Shown: positions 23,726 through 36,300 of the stretch, piece after piece
Layout: each line of letters begins with the position of its first letter
Numbering within the stretch: position 1 is the first letter of the stretch
From: Garcia nutans
Lineage: Eukaryota; Streptophyta; Magnoliopsida; Malpighiales; Euphorbiaceae
Assembly: GCA_947685225.1 (NCBI GenBank)
Contig: CANTUV010000055.1
Span: 10,510,842 to 10,574,841, forward strand
Reading direction: 5' to 3'
DNA length: 64,000 nucleotides
Program-made: the position numbers and the translations under genes
Notes under the pieces: model-generated
Seen by the model: only the letters and a program-made list of their open reading frames with translations
The model's database searches: none
What the model was told of the DNA's origin: nothing

Positions 23726-24971
23726 GTACCATTCTAAGTCCTTGTTTGCTTTTCTCCCATTTATGATACATCAGGGTTCTTTAGAATTATCTCCTAAGGT
23801 TATCTTTTCAATTCACGGGTTGGTGATGTTCACTATTCTTTTGGTTCAGTACACAAGATATGCTAGAAGCATTTCCTAATTATGATGACACATAAATTAG
23901 CTGTCTTATAATTAAAGTGTGGTTCTGTATTGTTTTTTCTGTTTTGGTTTCTGCAATTTACAATTTTTAGGAAGAATATGCAGGACAGAACAAGCTATTT
24001 AGGACTACCTTGTTGCAAAGGAAGCTTTGGTCAATGCTTTAGCCAGTATATTTTTCTCAAGTTTTCGAGTACTCTATTGCGAAACTATAGTTCTATTAAT
24101 TCAAACAAAAGAGGATTCCTTGATTCTCAATACATTTACAATTCTTAAAGGTGATGAGGTTAGTATGGAAAAGGTGCAACATTTTCAGGGAGCAAAATAT
24201 TTTTTAAACCATGAGAATGCTTGTAGAGCCACAGATTTATTGTGAGTTCAACATCCCTTATGACTTACAACAATTATGCAATCCCAAGCAACCTGCCTCT
24301 CCAATTAATGATAAGTCATTGAGCCAGTTGAAATTATTAGTTTTGACTCTATTAGGCTGACCAAGCAGATGCATATAATCACAACAGATTTTAGTATCCT
24401 AGATGAAGTTGGAAGATTGATAGGCACATGTTATTGACATTTAGCAAGGATCAGGAGGATTTGCTATAACACTGTGAGTTTATGAAAGTATGATATCTGG
24501 CCTCGTTTAGTTGGGATTAAAGTTGATTTCAGTTTTGTCCTCTACTGGATTGCTCAATGCATTATTAGTATCCTGAATATGTTCAATAACTGTACCTAAT
24601 TATACTGTATATACTTTATGGTCACACTAATTTCTTTTCTGGATGTTGTTTGACATCAACCATGCATTCGGAGTCTCGGACATGTGGAGTACATAATTCA
24701 TAAACGTCTTGGAAATAGTATAGTTTTCAAAAATTTCAGCTGCTTTCTGCATTATAAAATTTTGTTGAAAATTTCTGAATCTTTTTGCATCCTTTCTCTT
24801 GTTCAAAAGTTGAAAATAAATGTACGATACTGATTGCGTGATTCTATCATTTTGAATTGTAGGATTCATTTGTATTTTGCATTAGCTTTAACACACCACC
24901 AAAAGGAATTTTGGCAGCACATTGAAATGCAATTTTGGCTTCAAACTGATTTTTTCACTTACTCTGTTCAG
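23726..24971 (+). other. Second intron of the GEMIN2 pseudogene with an unexplained coding-like patch
   Basis: The intron runs from GTACCA to GTTCAG. Positions 23970-24245 hold overlapping open frames in two phases (for example ALVNALASIFFSSF and LNHENACRATDLL) that I cannot match to GEMIN2 or to a retroelement. It could be an old insertion or chance. Confidence 0.45.
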
Positions 24972-26210
24972 AGGGGAAGCAGCTCGTATTCCAAAAGTTA
25001 AAGTGGCCAAGCTTAAAGGAAGTAAAGTTAACAAAGAACAAAGCATTTATATGCCCCAGATTCCTGAGATTGCTAAGTGCCCAGAAAATTTAATGCCACT
25101 GAAGCAGTGGGAGGATGCATTTCTTGCCGATTTTTCAGAGCTAAGGATGGTATGGTTCTGACCCTAATTTACTTTATAATGTGCTTAACGACAAACTTGG
25201 TTTCTTTGCTTGAAATGAACTTGTGATATTCTTACTTGATAAGTGACTTGACAAGCATGACAAAAGTCGACAGAGTGAACTTGATGACTTGTGATTTCAT
25301 GAAAAATTGCTGCATCTTTTAAAAATGGGAAAATATGCATTTGCTAGATTATTTTGTTTGGGAGTGATGAGGGAAATGATTTGCTGTTAAAAATAGATTG
25401 TTCTTTTCTTTTCCCAGAATCAAACTATTGAAAACCATATTTATATTTGAGAAGTCAAGAAAACTAAGGTTCGGTCAGAGCCCATAGTTGACCATCAAAG
25501 CAATAAAAAGAAATATTTCCCTGCTTTTTTTTAAGAAAAAAAAAGAAATAGTAGTAGGGAGGACGCTGCATTGCCTTAAAATCATAATTTGTTTGTTCTA
25601 TAGAATTAACTTTATTTTTCTGCTGTGTTTTCACTTTATCTCAGTTCTTGTCACTCCATGAGGGTTCCAGCACTGAAATTTCCTGTAAACTGCAATCCAT
25701 GGCGATCTTTTACAAGCAGAATACTTCCTCTGCCCAGCTTGCTGAAAGTATTATTCTTGAAAATTTTAATAATCGCAGAACTGATGAAGTCCATTCCCAT
25801 AAGCTGCATGAGGATTCCTGCCTGAATAACACCGTCAACCAACCATCTGAGGCAAATGCTGAAGACAGTAAAATATCAGGATGTTCTCAGAATACGTCTA
25901 TAAGTTCTGTCACTGATTCTTCATGCAACTACCCTACATTGTCTGCAATTTGAGCAATGAATTCCGTTGCACGAGTGTCGATGTTGAGGAAATGCATAAG
26001 CTTGGAGAAGCCATCAGCACACTCTCAAGAAATGACTGTATCTGGCTTTTTGCTTTATGCGCAGCAGTTGATACTCCACTAGACGCTGACACTAGTGCTG
26101 CTTTTCGGAGCCTGCTCCGAAAGTGTGCTAGTTTGCGAGCTGCCAAGTCTGAACTTGATGATGAAGTTATAATGCTTAATATTCTTGCCACGATGCAGTC
26201 TGAAACCTGA

Positions 26211-27315
26211 AGCTCACCTAACTAGTTTTTGTTTATTTCATATAGTTGCCCTGGGAAGTTGCTTAGTATTGAAACTTTGGACGTAATGCACTCACATTTC
26301 TCTTGATCATTTAGGTTGTTTGGCTTAATTTTTATTTGCATTTTTGCTTGGAACTAGAGTGGCTTTGGTCCTAAAAGTAATTTTTTTTTTTTGCATTTTC
26401 TAGTCATTATTATTAATATTAATACTAATATTAATATTGTTATTGTTATTTGAATAATTCTGAGTGCTTATGATAAGCATTTGCTAAGGATGTATGGGAT
26501 AAATTTCACAGAAGATTTAAGTAGACAAAATTCCTTGAGATTTTTCATAATATATCTTTATTTTGGTTTTTTTTAAAAATTAAATGTTTTAGTTTTGATT
26601 TGTGGAACTCTATTATTTTGTCCATTCATTATAAAATTATAAATTTTATCGCTCTATTATTAATTTTTAGAACTGTAAATATTAGGTATATTTAGTTCCT
26701 AAAATTATATATGCTAATTATATTTTAATTTTCAAATTATTAATATTATTGAGCAATTCATCATTTTCATTTATATACTGAATTAATAAATACTGTTTAA
26801 TTAATAATAATGGCCCTTCGACCATTATTGAAGAAGATGGATACTGAATTAAAAAATACCGTTTAATTAATTTCTGTTTTTTTCTAGATATATTAGCTAT
26901 TTTAATATTTGTGTGAACCTCGACCCTTTAGTCATTGAAGAAGATGGATAAGAAATTAATGGGTGATGAATGACAATGACTTGTGTCGTTTCATTCATTA
27001 TCTATTAAGCTTCCTTGCAGTTTCCCTTCAAGCAGACTTTAATTTCCATACAAAAAGACATGCATTTTTTAGTCTTGGCATGTTAATTTTCCAATCATCT
27101 GCTTTATCAATTTGAAAGAAGACTTTGAAATCAATGCAAAAGACTTTTGAGTTGTTGCTTTATCGTGTGTATATGAATGGAATTGTGTTAGAAGTTTCCT
27201 AAAACGACCTCGTTTAAAGTTTTTTTTAACAATCTATATATATATATAAGGACTAGTTATTTGCATATCTTCAAGTGATAATTTATGTTAGTGACTTTGA
27301 TCATAAGATAAAAGG
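26211..27315. other. Spacer and 5' region of the LRK10L gene
   Basis: No gene. GAAGAAGATGGATA occurs twice (about 26830 and 26938) within a diverged short repeat. The end of the stretch contains the TATA tract listed separately. Confidence 0.5.
27234..27250 (+). promoter_or_regulatory. Candidate TATA box of the LRK10L gene
   Basis: A CTATATATATATATAAGG tract lies about 70 bp before the ATG at 27316. That spacing fits a plant TATA box with a short 5' UTR. It could also be just an AT microsatellite. Confidence 0.5.
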
Positions 27316-30300
27316 ATGATCCTTTTTTCAAGATACACACTATCTCTTCTTTTTCTACTACTAATAATCCACCAATATCAAGGTTGTTATGGCAGACAAA
27401 CCAAAACAAATTGCATTAGTTCTTCTTGTGGTAACATCTATAACATTACATATCCTTTCCGATTAAACACAGATCCTATTAGTTGCGGCCATCCATATTA
27501 TGTACTTGTTTGTGAAGACAACCTTAGACTTGTAATGCATATAGATTCAGCCAAGTATTATGTTGAATCTATTAATTACAACAATTTCACATTTCAAATA
27601 ATAGATGCCCATTTTCAAAAGGATAATTGCTCTTCTTTCCCTCGCCAGTTTTCCACTAGTTACGATTATTATTCTTATTCTTCTTCTTATTATTATTATT
27701 ATTTTGGGAGTGAAGATTTTCATATAGAATTTCAGAACATTGTTCTGATTAACTGTGAAGATCAAATATTGAATTCTCCAAGTTATTATGTGGATACTTA
27801 TCCCTGCATTAATAGCACCAATAATTCTGGTTATTGGTATGTAATGCTTGGATCTACTTACGTATCGGAATTGGTAGACTCATGCCGCATAGAGAAGATA
27901 GCACCAATATCATCATCTTTTCTTGTAGAAGAAAGGCGTTGGAGGAAGAATATTTCGTATATGGACATTCACCGCACTTTAGCAGATGGGATTCGGCTTT
28001 CATGGTTTGCTGCTTGCTGTTTTAACTATGGAGAAAACAACCTCTGCAACCTAGGCGATGCCGCAATCACCAATTGTTCCGGTTACTTCAGTATGTGTGT
28101 CTTTTCCCTCAACGATATTGCCAATTAGACAAATTATTATTTATTTTTCACATCTTATTTATCTATTATTGGTTTATTTTGTTTTTTCTCGCATGTTAGT
28201 TTATACTAATTAACATTTGTCTTTGTAGTTCGCTATTCAGATTCTTATTGGCTGCGATATTATGTTAGAGGTGAGTTGTTTATACTAAATTTAAGAAATC
28301 CATCCAATAAATAAATTAAAAATCTCAACACACCTTTAATCATATATACTCTTTTTTTTTTGTTTTGTCGAGTAAAAAGAAAATTATATTACTAAAAGAA
28401 GAAATACAAAAAACAAAAGACCATTTAGGGAGGACAATCAGTCCTAGTATGGCCAAAGCTAACTAACAGATTGGATTGCTTCTGGATATGCCCTATATAT
28501 AGAGCCTTTTCTAACATGTTCTCTTTACACAGTCAGAATAGAATATTATATATATTTTTATCAATGAATTTTTAATTTTGTAATTTTGAATTTGTGAATT
28601 TTTTAAATTGCTCTCTAATTGAAGTTAAAATTTATCAAAATAATTCTTATATTTCTTCTTCTCTTACAATTCTTCTTCTTGTTTTAACTCTTTTTTTATT
28701 TATTTTTTTTGGCAGAGATGCTTTATGATCTACGCAGCATTGGTGGTATCGTACATTCTCTTTTTCTTTCTTGTTAAAATTAATTTGCCCTTTTTTTCTT
28801 GTTATTATATATATATAAATAAATATCTATATAATTAAATACTAAATATTATATGTATAACTTTTCTGATATATTATGACGTGTCTATCAATATATAACT
28901 TTTTTTTGTCGTTTTGGTGTTAGCGTAGGAGAAGGAGGAATGCGCCGTTTATATTATGATGCCCAACGTACGCACTCATACGTTCTTTACATATCTATTT
29001 TATTGCAGAAACTGCTTCTATGATTCTATTAATAATTAATAGGCATGAAGGAGAGAGATTGTTGATTTCCATTTCCTTTATATATTTAATTGAATGCATC
29101 AAATAAAATCAAACTTTTTGTTGATTTTATTCCACAATCCATTTTTTTAATACATATATAATATATCACAATCTCCCTTGAATATAATTTTTATATAACA
29201 TTATTTTTCTTTTTTCTGTTTTAGCATATCATTATTAATAGTTTAATTTGGATCGTTTTTTTGTGCAGATATATTTTATTATCTACATCGTATTGCCCAT
29301 GGTGAGAACATTACATTTATTATATTGCAAGTTTATATTATATTGACTCTTTTGTCCTAAACTTATACCCATTGGTAAATTTTGCAAGGAAAGAACTATA
29401 AAAAGAAAATAAAAAGAGTAAAAATGAATTAAAAGTATAAATTAATTTTGGCGGTGTTTTTGCTAGCTAAATTTCCATTAGCCACGATCTTGAGAGGTTA
29501 ATTTAGCTGATAAATGAATGTAATCCCACATATTATTGAATACAGATTAATTTTGGTGTTATGTCCCTACAAATTTCAGCTTTTTAAAATTTTTTTTTTA
29601 CTTACAATATCATTAAGATAAATCTACAAATGCAATAAAATTACCATTAAATTAATATAAAAATGAATTTTATTTTCTTATTTTCACTACTGGAAAAATA
29701 TTCATTTTTTATTTATTTAATTTACTTTTTAAATTTATTTATTTATTTTCATCTAAATTTTAAAGACATCCTCTAAATTTAAAGACACTCATTAGAAAAA
29801 TCCAATTAAAAAAAAGGATAAAAGAGATTATTTTAAGTCTAATATTAACAAACATCAAGTTTTTTTTTATTATTATATAATTTTGATAATGCAGGTAGCT
29901 TACCGTATTTGTGTCTCAAAGTGAGAAATGCACTTTTATACTAATATTATTTTTCTTATAAATATATTCTTCAAATTCAATTTATGATCCAAAATGATTC
30001 CAAAAGATTACCATCCATTATAATTATTTTGATCTAAAATAATTTCAACTTGATTTTTTTGAAATTTTTTTTATACTTACGCTATTGTTAAAATAAATGT
30101 ACAAATGCAATAAACTTACTATTAAAGAATTTTTATTTATTATTATAACTACTGGACAAAATATTCAATTTTTTTACTTATTTAATTTACCTTTTAAATT
30201 TATTTATTTGATTTCATTCGAATTTAAAGATACTAATTAGAAAAATCTAATTTTAGCAACCGAAAAAAATCATAAAAGAGATTTCGTTTTCTTTTTTATT

Positions 30301-33300
30301 TTTTAATTATATATTTTTGCTAACGCAGGACGGCGGTCAATGCTCTATATGCCGTATTATGTCTTAGGTGAGAAATGCACTTTTATATTAATATTATTTT
30401 TCTTAATATATATAATGCTGGGTATATGGAAACTTGTTGCTTGAAGTCCATGTCGACCATTTAAGTTTTAATTGCCATAGATATTTAGTCCCTAATTTAA
30501 TTTTATCAATGGAAATTGCTGTGATTAAATTAGATAAAATTGAATTCCATCACCGCATTTCACCCATCTCCTTCTTATTGCATGTCTCCTCTCAACAAAA
30601 CCAATTCAATAATTTGTGAAAAAAAGATGAATATTCACCAAAAATTTGTTACATGTTTTGTGTTTATGCAACTTGTAGCTCATAGCTCAGTTCACGAGAT
30701 TGATACTAACTCCAATGAGAAATTTAAAAACCAACTAATTTTTCCTGCCAAAATACAAAGTAATACTCAGTAAACTAAAATGATGCCCCCCCAAAAAAAA
30801 AACACACACACACATACAAAAGTTCAACTTTATTGTATAGCCGACAAGCCCAACTTGAAATAAAATGAAGTAAAGGTGGGGTTAGATGTTGTTTTGGTGA
30901 AGAAGTCTACAAGCTAGTTTGAGGAAGAGATATGTTGAGGAAGAATAAACTCAACCTTATGTTTCTCATACACAAGATAACAATACATATCGAGATGTTT
31001 GGTATATTTATGGAAGACAGGATTAGTTAATATGTGCAAGGTACTTTGCTTGCCACACCATAAACTTTCATAAGTAGTTGCTAGTGATAGACTTTCATAT
31101 GTCCCAACAAATGGCCCAATTAGCATTAGTGAATACAGTTGGGAAATGAATATTATCACTCTATTTCCCTTAAACCAGATTAGTAGGAAAGCGAAAAATA
31201 AATGCGGAATAGTAACACGCAATTTGATAACGGAGTTCGGCCAATTATGCCTACGTCTCCGGAGCTGCTGCAGACTTCTATTAAGGAGAAAAATACACCG
31301 TGTTTACAAACACTCACACCTCACACCCAATTATCCCCAAGAATTTTAACAGAAATTCTTTTAAAGAAATTCCCTAATAGACGTGATCAAGAGCACAAAA
31401 ATTACTTGACTTAATTTTTGCTTGACCCGTTCTGATCTTCCTCTCTATTAATTTTCTTTCTATTCTCTCTAATTTTCTCTCATACATAACAATGGCCAAA
31501 GGGCCATTTATATAGGAAAATTATAACATGTGAACCTAATGGTTGGTGAGATTTGTCAAAAGTTAGGTATCTCTTTTACCTAAGTTAGGCACTTCATTTT
31601 TTTACCACCATCACTTAAGTTAGGCACCTCCATTTTTTACCACCATCACTTAAGTTAGGCACCTCCATTTTTTACCACCATTACTTAAGTTAGGCACCTC
31701 CATTTTTGACATTTTATTAACAATCTCCCACTTGAAGACTGATTTCAATCTATCTTCACACTTCGATCTATGCAACAGCTCTTCTACGATCTACTTCTAC
31801 TGCAGGCCAACTGAAGCTGAACACAGCTTCAGTTTGTCAGTCGACACTGTCTTCGTTAACATGTCTATTGGATTTTGAGTTCCACTGATCTTCTCAAGTT
31901 TCAAAATCCCATCTTCCAGAAGTGACCGGATAAAGTGATATCGCAACTATTTGTGCTTCGTTCTGGCATGAAAAGACGGATTCTTCGCTAGATGTATGAC
32001 ACTTTGACTGTCGCAATGCAAAACATTATTTTCTTGTTTCTTGCCTAGTTCTTCCAAGAAACTTTGGAGCCAGATCATCTCCTTGTTGGCTTCCGTGACA
32101 GCGACATATTCTGCTTCAGTTGTGGAGAGAGAAACTATCTTCTGTAGTTGAGAGACCCAGCTCACTGATGTACCTCCTAGAGTATAGACATACCCTGTAG
32201 TGCTCTTTCTGACGTCAACATTTTCGGCTAAGTCAGCATCCACATAGCCTGCTAGTGTCGTATCTCCACCTTGAAAACAAAGTGCCTTATCTGTGGTACC
32301 CCGAAGATATCTGAGTATCCACTTGACTGCTTCCCAGTATACCTTGCCTGGATTATTCATGTACCTGCTAACAGCTCCCACTGCTTGAGCAATATCTGGC
32401 CTGGTACAAACCATGGCATACATCAAACTCCCAATTGCTGAGGCATACGGCACCTTTGCCATGTGTGCACGTTCCTCCTCCGTCTTCGGTGACTGTTCTT
32501 TGGAGAGTCTGAAATGAACACCTAAAGGTGTGCTCACTGGTTTAGCATCTTGCATGTTGAATCTGGCTAGTACTTTGGTGATGTACTCAGCCTGTGATAA
32601 CATCAAAGTCCCAGACTTCGTGTCTCTCTTAATCCTCATTCCAAGAATCTGCTTTGCAGCACCCAGATCTTTCATTGCAAACTGCTTTGACAATTTCTGC
32701 TTTAAATTTTTAATCTCTTGCATGTCTGAACCTGCAACGATCATGTCATCAACGTATAACAATAAAATAATAAAGCTACTGTCAAACTTCTTAATGTAGT
32801 AACAATGATCTGCTTGGCATCTTGTGAAACCGTTGCTGCCCATAAAGCTATCAAACTTCTTGTACCACTGTCAAGGAGCTTGTTTCAAACCATACAAACT
32901 CTTTTTCAACCTGCACACTAGGTTTTTCTTGCCTGCCTTAATAAAGCCTTTTGGCTGCTTCATATAGATCTCTTCCTCCAAATCTCCATGAAGGAATGCT
33001 ATCTTTACATCTAACTGTTCAAGATGTAAATTCATAAGTAAGCTTTACGACTGGAGAAAAAATTTCAGTATAGTCAACACATTCCTTTTGCTGAAAACCT
33101 TTTACAACCAATCTTGCTTTATAGCGTCTACTCCCATCATGCTCTTCTTTGATCCTGTAAATCCACTTGTTGTGGAGTGCTTTCTTGCCTTGTGGTAGTT
33201 CAGCTAATTCCTATGTGTGATTTGACATGAGTGAGTCCATCTCATCTTTCATGGCAGACTCTCACTTGATTGAATCATCCACTTGCATTGCTTCATCGTA

Positions 33301-36300
33301 GCACTCTGGTTCACCATTGTCTGTCAGCAACAAGTAATGCAAAGAAGGCGAGTAACGTTGGGTTTGTCTAGGAATTCTGGAGGAGCGTCTCAATTCCGGC
33401 ATGCTTGGCTCCTCTGCTTCAGGACTATTATGAACATCATTTCCAAAAATCTCCTCGAACTCAGCAAATTTCTTATTTTCAGCATCTATCTTGGAGCTGC
33501 TTGATTCTGCTGTTAGCCTATCTTTATACATCACATTCTCGTTGAATATGACATCTCGGCTTCTTACGATCATTCAATTTTTATAATCCCAAAATCGGTA
33601 ACCGAACTCATCACCACCATATCCAACAAAGACACATTTTTTAGACTTGGCATCAAGTTTACTTCTTCTAGCAGAATCTATATGTATGTAAGAGATACAA
33701 CCAAACACTCTTAAGTGAGAAAGGTTTACTTCTTTTTTGCTCCATGCTTCCTCTGGTATTTCACCATCCAGAGGTACTGAAGGCCCACGGTTGATCAGGT
33801 AAGCCGCGGTGTTGACAGATTCAGCCCATAAATTCTTAGGCAAGTCAGCGTGTATCCTCATGCTTCTGGCACGTTCATTCAGAGTTCTGTTCATGCGCTC
33901 AGTTACGCCGTTTTGCTGCGGTGTCATAGGAACTATTTTTTCCATCTTGATTCCGCTGCTTGCGCAAAATTCTCTGAACCTTCTATCTTTGTACTCCCCT
34001 CCATTGTCAGACCTCAATCGCTTGACTTTCAAGCCAGTTTCATTTTCCACCATGGCTTTCCATTTTCTGAATGTATCAAAGACTTCTGATTTCTTCTTCA
34101 GAAAATACACCCATACCTTTCTCGTTGAATCATCAATGAAGGTGACGTAATACAATGAGCCTGCAAGAGATGGAACTGGAGATGGTCCCCATACATCGGT
34201 ATGTACCAACTCGAGCTTTTCTACCTAGGGTGTCTTGCCAGTTTTCGTGAAACTGACCTTCTTTTGTTTCCCAAAGATGCAGTCTTCACATAGACCGACA
34301 TCTACACTTTTAAGTTCTGGCAACTTTTCCTTTGATAGAAGTGCCTTCATCCCTTTCTCGCTCATATGGCCAAGCCTCTGGTGCCATAGATTTGAATCAG
34401 CATCCGCTACTGCGATGATGTTCTCTATGTTTGAGGTTACATAGAGAGTACCGGTCTTCTTACCACGAGCAATGACAAGTTCTCCTTTGGTAATTTTCCA
34501 TTCACAATCTGTGAAGGTCGTACAATAACCTTTTTCATCAAGTTGTCCCACAGAGATCAAATTCCTTTTGAGACCAGGAATATGTCTCACTCCTTGCAGC
34601 TTCCAGGCAGTCCCATTTGGCAACTTTAATTTGACATCTCCTTTTCCTATGATCTTCAAGGTTTCATCATCGGCTAGATGAACCTTTCCGAAATCACCAC
34701 TGACATAGTTCTCCATGATTTCTCGGCATAGAGTGGAGTGAAAAGATGCCCCTGAATCCAAGATCCATGATTCAATCGGACTGTTAATTCTTAGAATCAT
34801 AGCATCGCCTGCATCCTTGGTCACGTTTACAGATTCCTGTGCGCCGGTATCTTTCTTCGGAGCTCGGCAATCCTTCTTAAAGTGACCCTTCTTGCCACAA
34901 TTATAACACTTGAAATCTTTCTTCCCTGATCTAGATTTTCCCTTTCTAGATCTTGATCTACCGGAGTCTGAGTTTCTGTCTAAAGTTCTCCCTCTAGACT
35001 CTGTGTGTAGAGCTGAAGATGTTGATGCTTCTCCTGATTCTCTTTGCCGAATTTCTTCACTCAATACCAGATCTCATACATCGTCGAATTTTAATTTGGT
35101 ATTTCCCGACGAACTGATGACCGCTGTAACGGTAGCACTCCAACTGTCTGGTAGAGATGATAAGAGAATTAAAGCCCGAACTTCATCATCGAATTCAATT
35201 TCTACTGAACTCAACTGGGTTGTGACTATGTTGAGTTCATTCAGATGTTGGGCCACCGATGCCCCTTCTGCCATTCGTAAATTAAATACCCGCCTCATCA
35301 AGTGAACTTTATTTGCGGCCGATGGCTTTTCATACATGCTGGAGAGAGCCGCCATAAGACCCGCTGTGGTCTTTTTCTTGGCTATGTTGAAAGCAACATT
35401 ACGGGATAAATGTTAATCTAATAACTCCAAGGGCTTGTATGTCGAGAAGGTTCCAATCTTCTTCTTTCATGCCTTCTGGTTTCGTTTGTGAAAGAGGTTG
35501 ATACATCTTTTTCTGATACAAATAATCTTCAATCTGCATCTTCCAAAAGCCAAAGTCCGTACCATCGAACTTTTCAATTCTCATTTTTCCTTCGTCTGCG
35601 GCCATCGCTCCTACTCGAATTTGGATTCCCAAAAAAATTCCGACAGTGAATAGTATCCCCGTACAGATGAATAGTACTTTTGCCGGATTCCAAACCTTGG
35701 CTCTGATACCAGTTGTTGGGAAATGAATATTATCACTCTATTTTCCTTAAACCAGATTAGTAGGAATGCGAAAAATAAATGCGGAATAGTAAAACGCAAT
35801 TTGATAACGGAGTTCGGCCAATTATGCCTACGTCTCCGGAGCTGCTGCAGACTTCTATTAAGGAGAAAAATACATCGTGTTTACAAACACTCACACCTCA
35901 CACCCAATTATCCCCAAGAATTTTAACAGAAATTCTTTTAAAGAAATTCCCTAATAGACGTGATCAAGAGCACAAAAATTACTTGACTTAATTTTTGCTT
36001 GACCCGCTCTGATCTTCATCTCTATTAATTTTCTTTCTATTCTCTTTAATTTTCTCTCATACATAACAATGGCCAAAGGGCCATTTATATAGGAAAATTA
36101 TAACATGTGAACATAATGGTTGGTGAGATTTGTCAAAGGTTAGGTATCTCTTTTACCTAAGTTAGGCACTTCCATTTTTTACCACCATCACTTAAGTTAG
36201 GTACCTCCATTTTTTACCACCATCACTTAAGTTAGGCACCTCCATTTTTGACATTTTATTAACAAATACTTGTTGTTTGAAAGAATTATTTCTAGGATAG

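Larger units (their letters stand above)
20100..26210 (+). pseudogene. GEMIN2: GEMIN2 (SMN-interacting protein 1) homologue, unprocessed pseudogene
   Basis: Four exons with fitting phases: 20100-21047, 23461-23725, 24972-25149 and 25645-26210. Signature segments are LEALRFVNIVEQQKLW (exon 1), NFDPGPSEDGWEYLRR (exon 2), PLKQWEDAFLADFSELR (exon 3) and FALCAAVDTPLDADTS (exon 4). GEMIN2 acts with SMN in loading Sm proteins on spliceosomal snRNAs. Here exon 1 has in-frame stops TAA 20663-20665, TGA 20696-20698 and TAG 20744-20746, with clear coding similarity on both sides. Exon 4 has TGA 25951-25953 and a one-base loss near 26000, after which the conserved C-terminus continues in another frame to a stop at 26208. 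No start codon is visible: the 5' end abuts a gypsy LTR fragment. Introns are kept, so this is a decayed duplicate, not a retrocopy. The exon 3 acceptor and all donors read as usable. Confidence 0.9.
31137..36264 (-). mobile_element. Tnt1-like Ty1/copia retrotransposon with both LTRs, nested in the older copia
   Basis: Complete structure on the - strand: right (5') LTR 35714-36264, a primer site complementary to initiator tRNA-Met (35699-35711), gag-pol, a polypurine tract AAGTGGGAGAT (31723-31734), left (3') LTR 31137-31722, and TSD AATAC on both sides. Both LTRs begin [TA]GTTGGG and end TTAACA. They differ at roughly a dozen sites in 550 bp plus one 35-bp repeat unit, so the insertion is fairly recent. 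Confidence 0.95.

Noticed and set aside
23970..24245. Extra GEMIN2 exon between exons 2 and 3
   Set aside because: Exon 2 (AG|) and exon 3 (|A GGG) join in phase and sequence without it, and the stretch has no GEMIN2 likeness.
29895..29920. Micro-exon 6 as part of the receptor coding sequence
   Set aside because: 26 nt would shift the kinase out of frame, while leaving it out keeps every junction in phase 1.
32530..35305. Long + strand frames across the Tnt1-like element
   Set aside because: Reverse complements of gag, integrase and RT; no motifs of their own.
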